From assembly GCA_002390845.1 (NCBI GenBank), contig DGQT01000033.1, positions 1 to 47,355 of the forward strand: 47,355 nt of DNA, in the 5' to 3' direction. Shown here in pieces: positions 33,159 to 42,589 of the stretch; the stretch's first letter is position 1, and every line of letters begins with the position of its first letter. A program made the position numbers and the translations under genes. This DNA is from Chitinophagaceae bacterium UBA4407 (GTDB lineage: Bacteria > Bacteroidota > Bacteroidia > Chitinophagales > Chitinophagaceae). The notes below the pieces were generated by a model. The model was given only the letters and a program-made list of their open reading frames with translations. It made no database searches and was not told the origin of the DNA.

Positions 33159-34562
33159 TCAGGCTTTTGAGATTTGGGCAACAAGGTCAGCTTCGGTTGC
33201 TACCTTACCTGCAACATAAACGGTTCCTTTCATTTCGCAAATGCCCCTTCTGATTGGCGACGCCAGTTCCATCTTCAGTATCATTGTATCTCCCGGAACT
33301 ACTTTTTGTTTAAACTTACAGTTGTCTATTTTTAAAAAGTAGGTATTATAATTTCCTTCGCCCATATTGTTAATGGCCAGTATACCGCCTGTTTGCGCCA
33401 GTGCTTCAATTTGCAGAACGCCCGGCATTACCGGGTTCCCGGGAAAATGGCCCTGGAAAAATTGTTCATTGAAGGTTACATTTTTTATACCGATAATTCG
33501 TGTGTCCGTTAATTCAATGATTTTGTCTACCAGCAAAAAAGGATAACGGTGCGGTAGCGTTTTTTTTATGTGCTCTAGGTCGAACACCGGCGGACGGGAA
33601 GGGTCGTAAACAGGCACATCTTTTACATGCTTGTTCTTCTTAATGTATTGCTTTATCTTTTTTGCAAAGTCAACGTTGGTGCTGTGGCCGGGTCGGTTTG
33701 CAATAATTTTTGCTTTTATCGGGTAGCCAATCAAAGCGAGGTCTCCTATAACATCCAATAATTTATGACGGGCTGGTTCGTTAGGGAAACGAAGCTCAAG
33801 GTTATTCAGGTAGCCCTCGCTTTTTATCTCGATTTTTTCCCTGTTAAACGCTTTGGCAAGCCGTGTCATTTCTTCGGGTGTTACGGGTTTGTCAACTACA
33901 ACTATTGCATTGTTTATGTCGCCGCCTTTTACAAGATTATGTTCCAGCAGCATTTCCAGTTCATGCAGAAAACAAAAAGTGCGGCATGGGGCAATATCGG
34001 CTTTAAAATCTTTCATGGTTTTAAGCCCTGCGTGCTGTGTGCCCAATACGGGGCTGTTAAAATCTATCAGGGTGGTAATCTGGTATTCCAGTGAAGGCAG
34101 TGCAACCATCTCCACACGTTTGCCTTCATCGTAATGATAAATATTTTCATCAAGGCTGTACCAGCTTTTCGTTGCATCCTGTTCCTGAACCCCGGCTTCC
34201 TCAATCAGTTCAATAAAAGGTTCGCTGCTGCCATCCATAATAGGGATTTCGGGGCCGTTTAAACCAACCAGTACATTGTCAACACCCATACCAACCAATG
34301 CTGCCAATACGTGTTCAACAGTGCTTACTTTAGCATCGCCTACCTGCAAAGTAGTGCCCCGACTGGTGTCGGTAACAAGATCGCAGTCTGCTTTTATGAT
34401 GGGCTGATTGGGCAGATCAATTCGCTGAAACTGTATGCCAAACCCGGCATTGGCTGGTTTCAATGTCATATCTACCAATATCCCGGTATGCAAACCAGTA
34501 CCGCTGATGCTTACTTCCGATGCAAGTGTATGCTGCTTATCGGGATTAAAATTTGCGTTCAT
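33159..34562 (-). CDS. lpxC/fabZ: Bifunctional UDP-3-O-acyl-GlcNAc deacetylase / 3-hydroxyacyl-ACP dehydratase
   Basis: 467 residues, a fusion typical of Bacteroidota. The LpxC half (about 1-310) deacetylates the LpxA product using zinc: SGTGLHTG (20-27), STVEHVLAALVGMG with a His ligand, ARHKLLDVIGDLAL with His and Asp ligands, and ANRPGHSTN with the general-acid His. The FabZ half (about 320-467) dehydrates 3-hydroxyacyl-ACP: LPHRYPFLLVDKI with the catalytic His and HFPGNPVMPGVLQIEALAQ with the catalytic Glu. The fusion links lipid A and fatty acid synthesis, which compete for 3-hydroxyacyl-ACP. Upstream the lpxD gene is now 3.5 kb away, behind an opposite-strand T9SS gene. Confidence 0.98.
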   Translation of the reverse strand: MNANFNPDKQHTLASEVSISGTGLHTGILVDMTLKPANAGFGIQFQRIDLPNQPIIKADCDLVTDTSRGTTLQVGDAKVSTVEHVLAALVGMGVDNVLVGLNGPEIPIMDGSSEPFIELIEEAGVQEQDATKSWYSLDENIYHYDEGKRVEMVALPSLEYQITTLIDFNSPVLGTQHAGLKTMKDFKADIAPCRTFCFLHELEMLLEHNLVKGGDINNAIVVVDKPVTPEEMTRLAKAFNREKIEIKSEGYLNNLELRFPNEPARHKLLDVIGDLALIGYPIKAKIIANRPGHSTNVDFAKKIKQYIKKNKHVKDVPVYDPSRPPVFDLEHIKKTLPHRYPFLLVDKIIELTDTRIIGIKNVTFNEQFFQGHFPGNPVMPGVLQIEALAQTGGILAINNMGEGNYNTYFLKIDNCKFKQKVVPGDTMILKMELASPIRRGICEMKGTVYVAGKVATEADLVAQISKA

Positions 34563-34574
34563 GAATGAGTTTTA

Positions 34575-34640
34575 ATTTTTTTGAACCCGGCAATGAAGCT
34601 TTAATTGAGCTTTTATTGCGTCGCACACTTGTGCGGTTGT
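34575..34640 (-). repeat. Repeat half-unit, arm A reversed
   Basis: TTTTTTTGAACCCGGCA end, AAGCTTTAATTGAGC, arm A at 34616-34626 and CACTTGTGCGG. It lies just upstream of the lpxC/fabZ start. With the next repeat it makes up much of the 474-bp gap; no gene seen. Confidence 0.75.
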
Positions 34641-34765
34641 AATTCTATTCATCAAAAATTCCGGTGCAAAAATAAGGTTTAAGTGTAAAGGAGCGAATTG
34701 CGTTCTTAATTTGGTGAATCGTTACTGAATAATGCCGTTTTACTCACATGTAGATAAAAAATATT

Positions 34766-34826
34766 TTTGATCCAGGCGGAAGAATACGAATGTAGCATTC
34801 TTGCGCACACTTGTACGTTCGGAAGT
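34766..34826 (-). repeat. Repeat half-unit with shortened arm A
   Basis: TTTTTGATCCAGGCG end, then TTGCGCACACTTGTACGTTC at 34801-34820, where three bases of the arm (GTC) are missing. The region 34827-35036 up to the T9SS gene contains no recognisable feature. Confidence 0.65.
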
Positions 34827-35036
34827 TAAAAAAGTTTTTATCTAAGCGTTGATTGAAACTATTTCTTTATTGCTTACGCTTTACCATTAATCCCTTTCGC
34901 AGAAAGACCTTTATCTTTAATTTCAGTTATCTTAAGGAGACTTCGAATAACTGGAGATACCAACTTAGAGGAAAAAGAATATAGACAAGTATCAAAAAAA
35001 TAATGACACATTTGTATTATCTTTTAAAAATAAGTT

Positions 35037-37853
35037 ATGAAAAGAATATTCCCCCTTATACTCATTACATTAATTTTTTTTACAAGCTTTAGTATTAAAT
35101 CAGCCGCACAGGATGGCGGCTATGATGTAACGGGCTATTTCTTTCATTCCAATGGGCCAAGGGCACTAAGCCTGCAAAAAACAATTATTAAGTCAGGTGC
35201 TCATTTCATTGCAGATATCGGAGACCTTATAGGTGCTTATGAATTTCAGTTTGATCTTGATGCCAATAACAATATGATCAATTGGGTGCCACTGCTAAAC
35301 ACCCCTGCGCCTAGCCCTGCAGCAAGTGGTTTCATGACTTCTGATAACCCCGGTGGAATTATATTTTTTTCTGATCAGCAACCGGGAACATACCCTTGGC
35401 TGCACTCAGTCTATAATAACAAGTACAACCCGGTAACGCATACATTTTATATGCATTATGGCTATCAGGTGGGAGGAACCGGTCAAAATTCATATACACG
35501 GCAGATATATGAAGAATGGGTTATTGCAAATCCCCCGCCTGAAATTTTTTCTTTTTCTCCGGTTAATGGTACATCAGGAACAGCAGTAAATATTTATGGT
35601 GCGCACTTTGCTGGCACAGATACAATCTATGGAGTAAGCTTTGGCGGCAAAACGGCGGACATAGTAACTTATGTGTCTGATTCACTTATAACTGCAGTAG
35701 TAGGTTCGGGTTCCAGCGGTGACATTAAGGTAACTACATTAGGTGGTCTCGCAACTATTCCAGGGTTTAATTATGTACCTCCAACGGTAAATAATACAGC
35801 ATGGATACCGGTAGGTAATGCGGGTTTTTCACTTGGTACTGTAAGTTCAGTAAGCATCACTACAGATAAAAGCAATATTCCTTATGTAGTCTTCAGCGAC
35901 AGTCTGGCCGGAAACAAAATTAGGGTAATGAAACTCGACACAATTGCTGGTAAATGGGTAAATGTTGGTGCTCTCGCCTCCCCTCAAAAATGCTACAATA
36001 CCAACATTGTAATAGGAAATAATAACATACCATATATAGCTTATCTTGATAGTTCGCGACGTATTACAGTAAAGAAACTTAATGGCAACAACTGGGTCGC
36101 TATCGGGTTAGAGGGATTTAGTTTGGGTGGTCCCAATATTGCTTTGGATTTAGATGGTAACAATAAACCTTATGTTCTTGATAGTCGTTTTAATGTATTA
36201 AGTTTTGATGGCGCTAACAATTGGGTTAATCTTGGTTTTACCGGGCTTGATTCGATGGCTAGTTATGGCGCGTCTCTTGCAGTCGACAAAAAAACCAATA
36301 CAGTATATGTTGCCGCGGATGGTGGTTATATATATAACAACCAGGCCATCGTAAAAAAATATTCCGGGGGCATTTGGTTAACTATAGGTACACCTGGTTT
36401 TACATCTTCTAAAAATGGTGTATATTATCCGGATATTGTTATAGATTCATTCGGTATTCCAATAGTTGCTTTTCAGGACGATAACGGAAGGGAGCAAACA
36501 AGCGTCTTTAAATATAATGGAACAGACTGGGAGCTCTTAGGCAATAAATATTTTTCACCAGGACATGCCTATGGTCCTTCACTTGCTGTAAATAAATCAG
36601 GCACACCAGTTATTTTATTTCAAGATGCCTCATACAATAATTTTGGAACAGTAATGCGCATAGACACAGTATCTCTAATCTGGCAGATGCTTGATGCACG
36701 TGGCTTTGCAGCCAGCAATAATTTTACTCAGAATGCAATAGTTGTGGCGAATAATACGCCATATATTGCTTTTGCAGATAAAAACAACGGCAGCAAGGCA
36801 ACAGTATTATATTATGCACCTGTGTCTGTAGCTATAGCAGTATTGCCCGGCAATATTATCTGCAAAAAAACACCCGTAACATTTACGGCTTCAGCAACAG
36901 GTGGCAACACAAACCCCACTTATCAGTGGAATAAAAATGGTTTAAATGTGGGCAGTAATTCGGCTACCTATATAGATAATAATTTAAAAAACAGTGATAC
37001 GATTTATTGCATATTAACTGTAAATACTGTAACAGTTGCCAGTAATAAAATTGGTATTACAGTTAACCCAATTCCAACAAAACCTGTTATAACAACCAGT
37101 GATACTGTAACAAATGTATGTCCAGGCAAAACCGTTACATTAAATGCAGGACCCGGTTACAACAGCTATTTATGGAGCACCAATGCCACTACGCAAAGTA
37201 TTGTAGTAGATACAACAGGTGTTTATACCGTTAAGGTTACAAATGCAAGCGGTTGCTCGGTAACATCTGGCCCTAAAAATGTAACCTATAAAACATGCGG
37301 TAAACCAACTGGGCCTGTAGTTTCAAGTATTACTAATATTGGTGCAACACTTGGTTGGACGGCAGTTAGCTGCGCATTGCAATACCAGGTGCAATACCGC
37401 AAAGTTGGTGCAACTGCTTGGATAACGGTAAACGTAACCAATGGAAGCAGTGCTGCATTAACAGCATTATTGCCCGCCACATTATATCAATGGCGCGTGG
37501 CTACCGCATGCAATGGTACACAAAGTGCTTATACAAACGGTAACAGCTTTACTACTACTACAGCAAACTTTGTTGCATCTGTTGCAAATATTAACCTTAA
37601 AGCGGATAATGCATTATTTAATGCAATGGTGTCCCCCAATCCTGCTGCAAGCGGTGCGACTTTGCGCATCAGCGGAAACCAACATAATGTTACCATTACT
37701 ATTACTGATGTTACCGGTAAAGTATTGTGGAAAAGATTAGAGATAAAAGAGGCACAAGTAAATCTGCCTATTGAAAAATTATCAGCCGGGGTTTACATAG
37801 TAAACGTTACGGATGGTAAAGAAAGCAGGATGATTAAGTTAGTGAGAGAATAA
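35037..37853 (+). CDS. Large T9SS-secreted multidomain protein
   Basis: 938 residues. Signal peptide (1-24, MKRIFPLILITLIFF to SAAQ). The N-terminal 150 residues (QDGGYDVTGYFFHSNGPRALS region) match no domain I know. An IPT/TIG domain follows at about 165-255 (IFSFSPVNGTSGTAVNIYGAHF). A repetitive beta-propeller-like part covers about 258-600, with recurring W-V-x-x-G blocks and PYVVFSDS/PYIAYLDS/PIVAFQDD motifs. Two Ig-like domains (about 605-755), a fibronectin type III domain (about 758-845) and the C-terminal T9SS sorting domain (about 865-938, NPAASGATLRISGNQH to IKLVRE) complete it. A surface adhesin or binding protein is likely. It is on the opposite strand, between lpxC/fabZ and lpxD, with repeats on both sides. 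Confidence 0.85.
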   Translation: MKRIFPLILITLIFFTSFSIKSAAQDGGYDVTGYFFHSNGPRALSLQKTIIKSGAHFIADIGDLIGAYEFQFDLDANNNMINWVPLLNTPAPSPAASGFMTSDNPGGIIFFSDQQPGTYPWLHSVYNNKYNPVTHTFYMHYGYQVGGTGQNSYTRQIYEEWVIANPPPEIFSFSPVNGTSGTAVNIYGAHFAGTDTIYGVSFGGKTADIVTYVSDSLITAVVGSGSSGDIKVTTLGGLATIPGFNYVPPTVNNTAWIPVGNAGFSLGTVSSVSITTDKSNIPYVVFSDSLAGNKIRVMKLDTIAGKWVNVGALASPQKCYNTNIVIGNNNIPYIAYLDSSRRITVKKLNGNNWVAIGLEGFSLGGPNIALDLDGNNKPYVLDSRFNVLSFDGANNWVNLGFTGLDSMASYGASLAVDKKTNTVYVAADGGYIYNNQAIVKKYSGGIWLTIGTPGFTSSKNGVYYPDIVIDSFGIPIVAFQDDNGREQTSVFKYNGTDWELLGNKYFSPGHAYGPSLAVNKSGTPVILFQDASYNNFGTVMRIDTVSLIWQMLDARGFAASNNFTQNAIVVANNTPYIAFADKNNGSKATVLYYAPVSVAIAVLPGNIICKKTPVTFTASATGGNTNPTYQWNKNGLNVGSNSATYIDNNLKNSDTIYCILTVNTVTVASNKIGITVNPIPTKPVITTSDTVTNVCPGKTVTLNAGPGYNSYLWSTNATTQSIVVDTTGVYTVKVTNASGCSVTSGPKNVTYKTCGKPTGPVVSSITNIGATLGWTAVSCALQYQVQYRKVGATAWITVNVTNGSSAALTALLPATLYQWRVATACNGTQSAYTNGNSFTTTTANFVASVANINLKADNALFNAMVSPNPAASGATLRISGNQHNVTITITDVTGKVLWKRLEIKEAQVNLPIEKLSAGVYIVNVTDGKESRMIKLVRE

Positions 37854-37989
37854 CGGGGATTCGATATATTGCTTATCGGATGTATCATAACATTCGAGAT
37901 TTTATTGTTGCATCTTTCAAATACCTATTGGCTAGCCAACATCCATTCGCTTTGATCTCTGCTGTAGTAAAAAGCTGATTTGTAATGTT

Positions 37990-38054
37990 GAAGTACAAGT
38001 GTGCGACGCAACCACAGCTAAATTCATATCCTGCTGCCGGGTCCAAAAAAACTA
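37990..38054 (+). repeat. Repeat half-unit, arm A forward
   Basis: GTACAAGTGTGCGACGCAA with arm at 38001-38011, then CTGCCGGGTCCAAAAAAAC. It lies between the T9SS gene and lpxD, which are convergent. Confidence 0.8.
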
Positions 38055-38104
38055 CTCCATAATCCTTGCGCAGTGTACCCGCTGAACGCAGATGGCTAAA
38101 TAAT

Positions 38105-39157
38105 TTAAATCCCCACTCTCTCCTGCAATAGTTGCTGTAATAATTTTTCCAGTTCTGCAACACGTTTTTCTAGCTCGGGCAGGTTACGGCTTACAGCCTG
38201 GGCGCGCAGGGCGCTTGTATAATCGAATGCGGGTGAGCCGGTAAGTGCGGCATTGGGCGTTTTTACAGATTTACTTACACCGCTTTGAGCATTGATGCGG
38301 GTGCCATCGGCAATTTGAATATGGCCCACAATACCGGCCTGGCCACCAATTTGTACATTGTTGCCAATTTTGGTGCTGCCACTTACGCCGCTTTGCGCCG
38401 CGATTACGGTATTGTTGCCTACTTCTACATTATGGGCAATTTGTATCAGGTTGTCTAGTTTGGCGCCGGATTTAATAAGCGTTGAACCAATGGTTGCCCG
38501 GTCTATAGTGGCATTGGAGCCAATTTCTACGTAGTCTTCAATTACCACGTTGCCAATCTGGGGCACTTTTTTATAACTGCCATCTGCCTGTGGGGCAAAG
38601 CCGAAACCATCGCCGCCAACTACGCTGCCGGCATGGATGGTTACATTTTTTCCAACAACGCAGTCGTGGTATATTTTAACGCCGGGCAGCAATACCGTGT
38701 TATCACTAATGGTAACATTCTTGCCTAAGAAAACACCGGGATATAATTTTACATTGTTGCCAATTTTAACCGCTTCGCTTATGTATGCGAATGCACCAAC
38801 ATATACATTATCGCCAAGGGTTGCAGATTTATGAATAAAACTGGGTTCCTCTATTCCTGTAAGTTGCTCGGTTGCAATTTGCTGATACTTGCGCAGTAAT
38901 GCTGCGAATGCAGAATACGCGTCAGGCACGCGGATAATGGTTGCAGCGATAGGTTGTTTTAATTCCTGGCTTTCGTTAAGAATGATTACCGATGCCTGTG
39001 TGGTATAAAGAAAATCTTCGTATTTAGGGTTTGCAAGAAAGGCAAGCTGGTTGTGTTGCGCCTCTTCAATTTTACCAAAAGAGTCAACTGTTGCAGAAGC
39101 GTTACCTTCTACCTTACCGTTGATAATCAAGGCTATTTGCCCGGCAGTAAATTGCAT
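38105..39157 (-). CDS. lpxD: UDP-3-O-acylglucosamine N-acyltransferase
   Basis: 350 residues from the ATG at 39157 (the frame opens 19 codons earlier at 39214; the family start MQFTAGQIALIINGK argues for 39157). Third lipid A enzyme: adds the N-linked 3-hydroxyacyl chain. An N-terminal uridine-binding part (about 1-95, FGKIEEAQHNQLAFLANPKY) is followed by a left-handed beta-helix of hexapeptide repeats (SFIHKSATLGDNV to VQIGGQAGIVGHIQ). Catalytic His lies in NLIQIAHNVEVGNN. A C-terminal coiled coil (PELEKRVAELEKLLQ) closes it. It starts 209 nt downstream of the HD gene's stop. Confidence 0.97.
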   Translation of the reverse strand: MQFTAGQIALIINGKVEGNASATVDSFGKIEEAQHNQLAFLANPKYEDFLYTTQASVIILNESQELKQPIAATIIRVPDAYSAFAALLRKYQQIATEQLTGIEEPSFIHKSATLGDNVYVGAFAYISEAVKIGNNVKLYPGVFLGKNVTISDNTVLLPGVKIYHDCVVGKNVTIHAGSVVGGDGFGFAPQADGSYKKVPQIGNVVIEDYVEIGSNATIDRATIGSTLIKSGAKLDNLIQIAHNVEVGNNTVIAAQSGVSGSTKIGNNVQIGGQAGIVGHIQIADGTRINAQSGVSKSVKTPNAALTGSPAFDYTSALRAQAVSRNLPELEKRVAELEKLLQQLLQERVGI

Positions 39158-39255
39158 ATTTTTGGTTGAGTGTTTAGTTTTAAAAAAATCCCTTGTTTCA
39201 GGTTTTGCCCCCAATTCGGATACATTTCAAATTTCCATTGGAATATCTTTTCATT

Positions 39256-39312
39256 TGAAGCCGGCAGCAGTGCTCTGTGGCATCATCGTTGCGTCGCATT
39301 ACGTTTATCTGC
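39256..39312 (-). repeat. Repeat half-unit, arm A reversed
   Basis: AAGCCGGCAGCAG end, GGCATCATCG, then TTGCGTCGCAT (39289-39299), last base changed. Between lpxD and the HD gene. Nearly the same sequence occurs at 44574. Confidence 0.7.
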
Positions 39313-39365
39313 AGGACTGCTATTAAACTTTTACCGAAGCGAAAATTAGAAATAAACCCCAACTT

Positions 39366-40571
39366 TCAGATCGCTAAATAACAAATGTAAAATTTTTTTA
39401 CCGGCATAGAAAGTGTTTGATGAATCAGCGGGTTATCTACACCCGATATATTCTTTACACTTCCATCCTTAAATAAAATATTGATATGCTCATCTCCCAG
39501 TATATAAGTTGTGTTTACCGCTTCCCCGGTAAATACAAAATAAGATGCTTCTTCGAATGTAATATTTAATTGAACGGCAATCTCCTTTTTTTTCATTTGT
39601 ACATATTCATCATCAAAGCCCGCAGTTTGCAGTTTGCATTTTAAAAGTTTGCGGTTTAGCAGGTTATTGCATAAGATTGACAATACTTTGTCATCATGAT
39701 GCACCCAATCTTTTACAGAACTGATGACATCAAAATCATCAAGGCTGCAAAATTCAGGAAGCAAGCTGTATATATTTTCTTTATTGTACGAATGGGTTAG
39801 AAACATATTAAGAACGGCAGATATGGATTTTGCTTTTACTTCCCTTGCCCTTTCAATAATCTTAACCAGCATTTTTTCTGACGCCAGCACCGTTTTATGC
39901 AGGTAGACCTGCCAGTACATCTGGCGCCGCGCCACTAAAAATTTTTCTACACTGTAAATGCCTTTTTCTTCTACCATCAGTTGCGCATTATGTACCGTAA
40001 ACATTTTCAGTATACGGTCGTAGCCAATAACGCCTTCGCTTACACCGGTAAAAAAACTGTCGCGGGTTAAATAATCCATCCTGTCAACATCTAACTGGCT
40101 GCTGATAAGCTGCTGCAAAAAAGGTTTATGATAGTTACCTGTAAATATGCTTATGGCAAGTTCCAGTTCATTATTCAGTTCACGGTTCAGGTGATGCATA
40201 ATCTGCAGGCTGATCTCCTCGTGATTTACACCGGGTATTAAAACATTTTCCAATGCATGGGAAAAAGGGCCGTGGCCAATATCGTGCAAAAGAATAGCAG
40301 ATTTAACTGCCAGCTCTTCTTCAGCAGTAATTATTACACCTTTATTTTTTAGCTCATTAACAGCCTGGCACATTAAATGGTATGCACCTAATGAATGGTG
40401 CAATCTTGTATGAACAGCACCGGGATATACGAGATGTGCCAGCGCCATCTGGTGTATGCGGCGCAGCCGCTGGTAGTAAGGATGCGAGATAATATTAAAC
40501 AGCAGCGGATGATCGATGGTAATAAATCCATGAACAGGATCGTTGATTATTTTTCTTTTTGGTACCTGCAT
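39366..40571 (-). CDS. HD-domain phosphohydrolase (dNTPase-like)
   Basis: 401 residues. The metal-binding HD set is complete: His59 in HTRLHHSLG, His96-Asp97 in LLHDIGHGPFSHALEN and the SQLDVDRMDYLTRDSFFTG block (Asp161/163/166). This matches the YdhJ/SAMHD1-like subgroup of nucleotide phosphohydrolases, but the real substrate of Bacteroidota members is not established as far as I know. It precedes lpxD in the same direction; HD-lpxD-lpxC/fabZ-lpxA is a common Bacteroidota order as I recall. A role in lipid A supply is not implied by the fold. Confidence 0.9.
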   Translation of the reverse strand: MQVPKRKIINDPVHGFITIDHPLLFNIISHPYYQRLRRIHQMALAHLVYPGAVHTRLHHSLGAYHLMCQAVNELKNKGVIITAEEELAVKSAILLHDIGHGPFSHALENVLIPGVNHEEISLQIMHHLNRELNNELELAISIFTGNYHKPFLQQLISSQLDVDRMDYLTRDSFFTGVSEGVIGYDRILKMFTVHNAQLMVEEKGIYSVEKFLVARRQMYWQVYLHKTVLASEKMLVKIIERAREVKAKSISAVLNMFLTHSYNKENIYSLLPEFCSLDDFDVISSVKDWVHHDDKVLSILCNNLLNRKLLKCKLQTAGFDDEYVQMKKKEIAVQLNITFEEASYFVFTGEAVNTTYILGDEHINILFKDGSVKNISGVDNPLIHQTLSMPVKKFYICYLAI

Positions 40572-40768
40572 GGCCAGTTGAAATTTGTTAATTTATAAAA
40601 CACAAAATGTGAAAATTGCTGCAAGCAATGCAAATGTGCAAATGAATATGCAGATTTTCAAGCAGACAAGGTTAATATTGTAAAGATGATTGTATTTGCT
40701 GAATAATATTCAGGACGTATAAGACATGACTTCGCTTTTATTTTCGCTTTGCTCAATAAAGCTATGGC

Positions 40769-40830
40769 AGCCGAAGAGTGCGACGCAAGAAAAGCCTCAT
40801 TCATGATCATCAGTTGGGTTCTTAAAAATC
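40769..40830 (+). repeat. Repeat half-unit, arm A forward
   Basis: GAAGAGTGCGACGCAA (arm 40778-40788), AAAGCCTCATTCATGATCAT, end GTTGGGTTCTTAAAAATC. It lies 30 nt before porX. The remainder of the gap 40572-40862 shows nothing else. Confidence 0.75.
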
Positions 40831-40862
40831 TTATTTCAAATTTTTAAATTATAAATAATATC

Positions 40863-42419
40863 ATGTCTTTAGCAACTATACTTTGGGTAGATGATGAAAT
40901 TGAAAGCCTGCAGTCTCAGAAAATATTTTTGGAGAATAAGGGTTATAAAGTGCATACACTTACAAATGGTTTTGAAGCCATTGATTTTGTAAAGGAACAT
41001 GCGGTAGATGTGGTATTATTGGACGAAACAATGCCCGGCATAACCGGTCTTGAAACACTGCAAAAAATTAAGGAGGTGAACAGCCAGGTTCCGGTAGTGC
41101 TGATCACAAAAAATGAAACGGAAAACCTGATGGATGAAGCCATCGGCAGCCAGATAAGCGATTACCTGATAAAGCCCGTAAACCCAAACCAGGTATGGCT
41201 TAGCCTTAAAAAGATCATTGATAATAAAAGGCTGGTTTCGGAAAAAACAAACACCGCCTACCAGCAACAGTTCCGTAATCTTTTTATGGCGCTGAACAGC
41301 AGTCCTGATTACACAGAGTGGATGGATATTTATAAAAAACTTGTTTACTGGGAACTTGAAATGGAGAAGAGTGAAAGCCCCGAAATGCGTGAGATACAAC
41401 AATCGCAAAAGCAGGAAGCCAACACAGAGTTTTTCAAATTTATTTCAAAAAATTATGCATCGTGGATCAATGCCAAAACAACGGATGTGCCTGTGATGAG
41501 TCACAATCTTTTTAAGAACAAAGTGCTGCCCAATATCGAAAAAGGAACACCTACATTTTTTATTATTATCGATAACCTTCGTTACGATCAGTGGAAAACC
41601 ATACAACCCATTTTTGCGGAGACATTCCGCATATTGGAGGAAGATACTTTTTACAGCATATTGCCCACTGCTACACAGTATTGCCGCAATGCCATTTGCG
41701 CAGGTTTGCTGCCGCTTGAAATTGAAAAGCAGTACCCGCAGCAATGGAAAAATGACGAAGAGGAAGGTGGAAAAAACCTGTTTGAAGAAGAGTTTTTTAA
41801 AGGCCAGTTAAAGCGACTGAAGCGTGAGGACATCAAGTTCAATTATACAAAAGTGGTGCATCACCACGATGGGCAACAATTACTGAATAATATCCATAAC
41901 CTGCTGAGCAACGACCTGAATATTATCATTTATAATTTTGTTGATATGCTAAGCCATGCACGTACCGAAATGGAAGTGCTTAAAGAACTTGCCGCAGACG
42001 AAGTAAGTTACCGCAGCATTACCCGTAGCTGGTTCGAGCACAGTCCGCTGTACCAGGCGCTTAAAAAGATCGCCGATAAAAAAATAAATATTGTTCTGGC
42101 AACAGACCACGGCAGCGTTCGTGTAAAAACGCCTTACAAGGTAATCGGCGATAAGCAAACCACTGCCAACCTTCGTTACAAACATGGCCGCAACCTTAAT
42201 TACGAGCCCAAAGAAGTGCTGGCATTCCGCGATCCTAAAGAAGCGGGGCTGCCATCGCCCAACGTTAATTCGTCGTTCATCTTTGCAAAAGAAGATGGAT
42301 TTCTTTGCTATCCCAACAACTACAACTACTACGTAAACTATTATAAAAACACGTTTCAGCACGGCGGTGTAAGCCTGGAAGAAATGATCATTCCTGTTAT
42401 AAAAATGACGAGTAAATAA
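40863..42419 (+). CDS. porX: T9SS regulator PorX (response regulator + PglZ-like phosphodiesterase)
   Basis: 518 residues. Receiver domain (1-125) with acid pair DD at 10-11, phospho-acceptor Asp54 in VVLLDETMPGITG and Lys in YLIKPVNP. A helical linker leads to the PglZ/alkaline phosphatase-like domain (about 210-518): IIDNLRYDQWK, ATQYCRNAICAGLLP, NFVDMLSHARTEM, ATDHGSVRV, the KHGRN block and FQHGGVSLEEMIIPVIKM, which supply the zinc ligands. PorX controls expression or function of the type IX secretion system with the kinase PorY and sigma factor SigP; neither is here. No classic DNA-binding domain is present, as expected. Confidence 0.97.
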   Translation: MSLATILWVDDEIESLQSQKIFLENKGYKVHTLTNGFEAIDFVKEHAVDVVLLDETMPGITGLETLQKIKEVNSQVPVVLITKNETENLMDEAIGSQISDYLIKPVNPNQVWLSLKKIIDNKRLVSEKTNTAYQQQFRNLFMALNSSPDYTEWMDIYKKLVYWELEMEKSESPEMREIQQSQKQEANTEFFKFISKNYASWINAKTTDVPVMSHNLFKNKVLPNIEKGTPTFFIIIDNLRYDQWKTIQPIFAETFRILEEDTFYSILPTATQYCRNAICAGLLPLEIEKQYPQQWKNDEEEGGKNLFEEEFFKGQLKRLKREDIKFNYTKVVHHHDGQQLLNNIHNLLSNDLNIIIYNFVDMLSHARTEMEVLKELAADEVSYRSITRSWFEHSPLYQALKKIADKKINIVLATDHGSVRVKTPYKVIGDKQTTANLRYKHGRNLNYEPKEVLAFRDPKEAGLPSPNVNSSFIFAKEDGFLCYPNNYNYYVNYYKNTFQHGGVSLEEMIIPVIKMTSK

Positions 42420-42424
42420 AGGCA

Positions 42425-42485
42425 TTTTTTGAGCCGAGCAGAAGAATGTAAATGAGGCTTTGGTTGCGTCGCACTCTTGTGCGGT
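42425..42485 (-). repeat. Repeat half-unit, arm A reversed
   Basis: TTTTTTGAGCCGAGCAG end right after the porX stop, ATGAGGCTTTGG, arm A 42464-42474, then CTCTTGTGCGG. Confidence 0.8.
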
Positions 42486-42589
42486 TGGATTATATATTGA
42501 GCTTTTATTGTAGCGTAGATCGAAGCGAAGGTGGAGTACTGCTAGGCAAACCATGTTTTTACAAATATACTTATCGTAGGTAGTTGTTC

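Noticed and set aside
40863..42419. porX read as an alkaline phosphatase with an accidental receiver fusion
   Set aside because: The receiver plus PglZ-like order, length and motifs match PorX itself.
41949..42554. 201-codon antisense frame over the end of porX
   Set aside because: It mirrors the conserved PglZ-like end of porX and extends into a repeat element.
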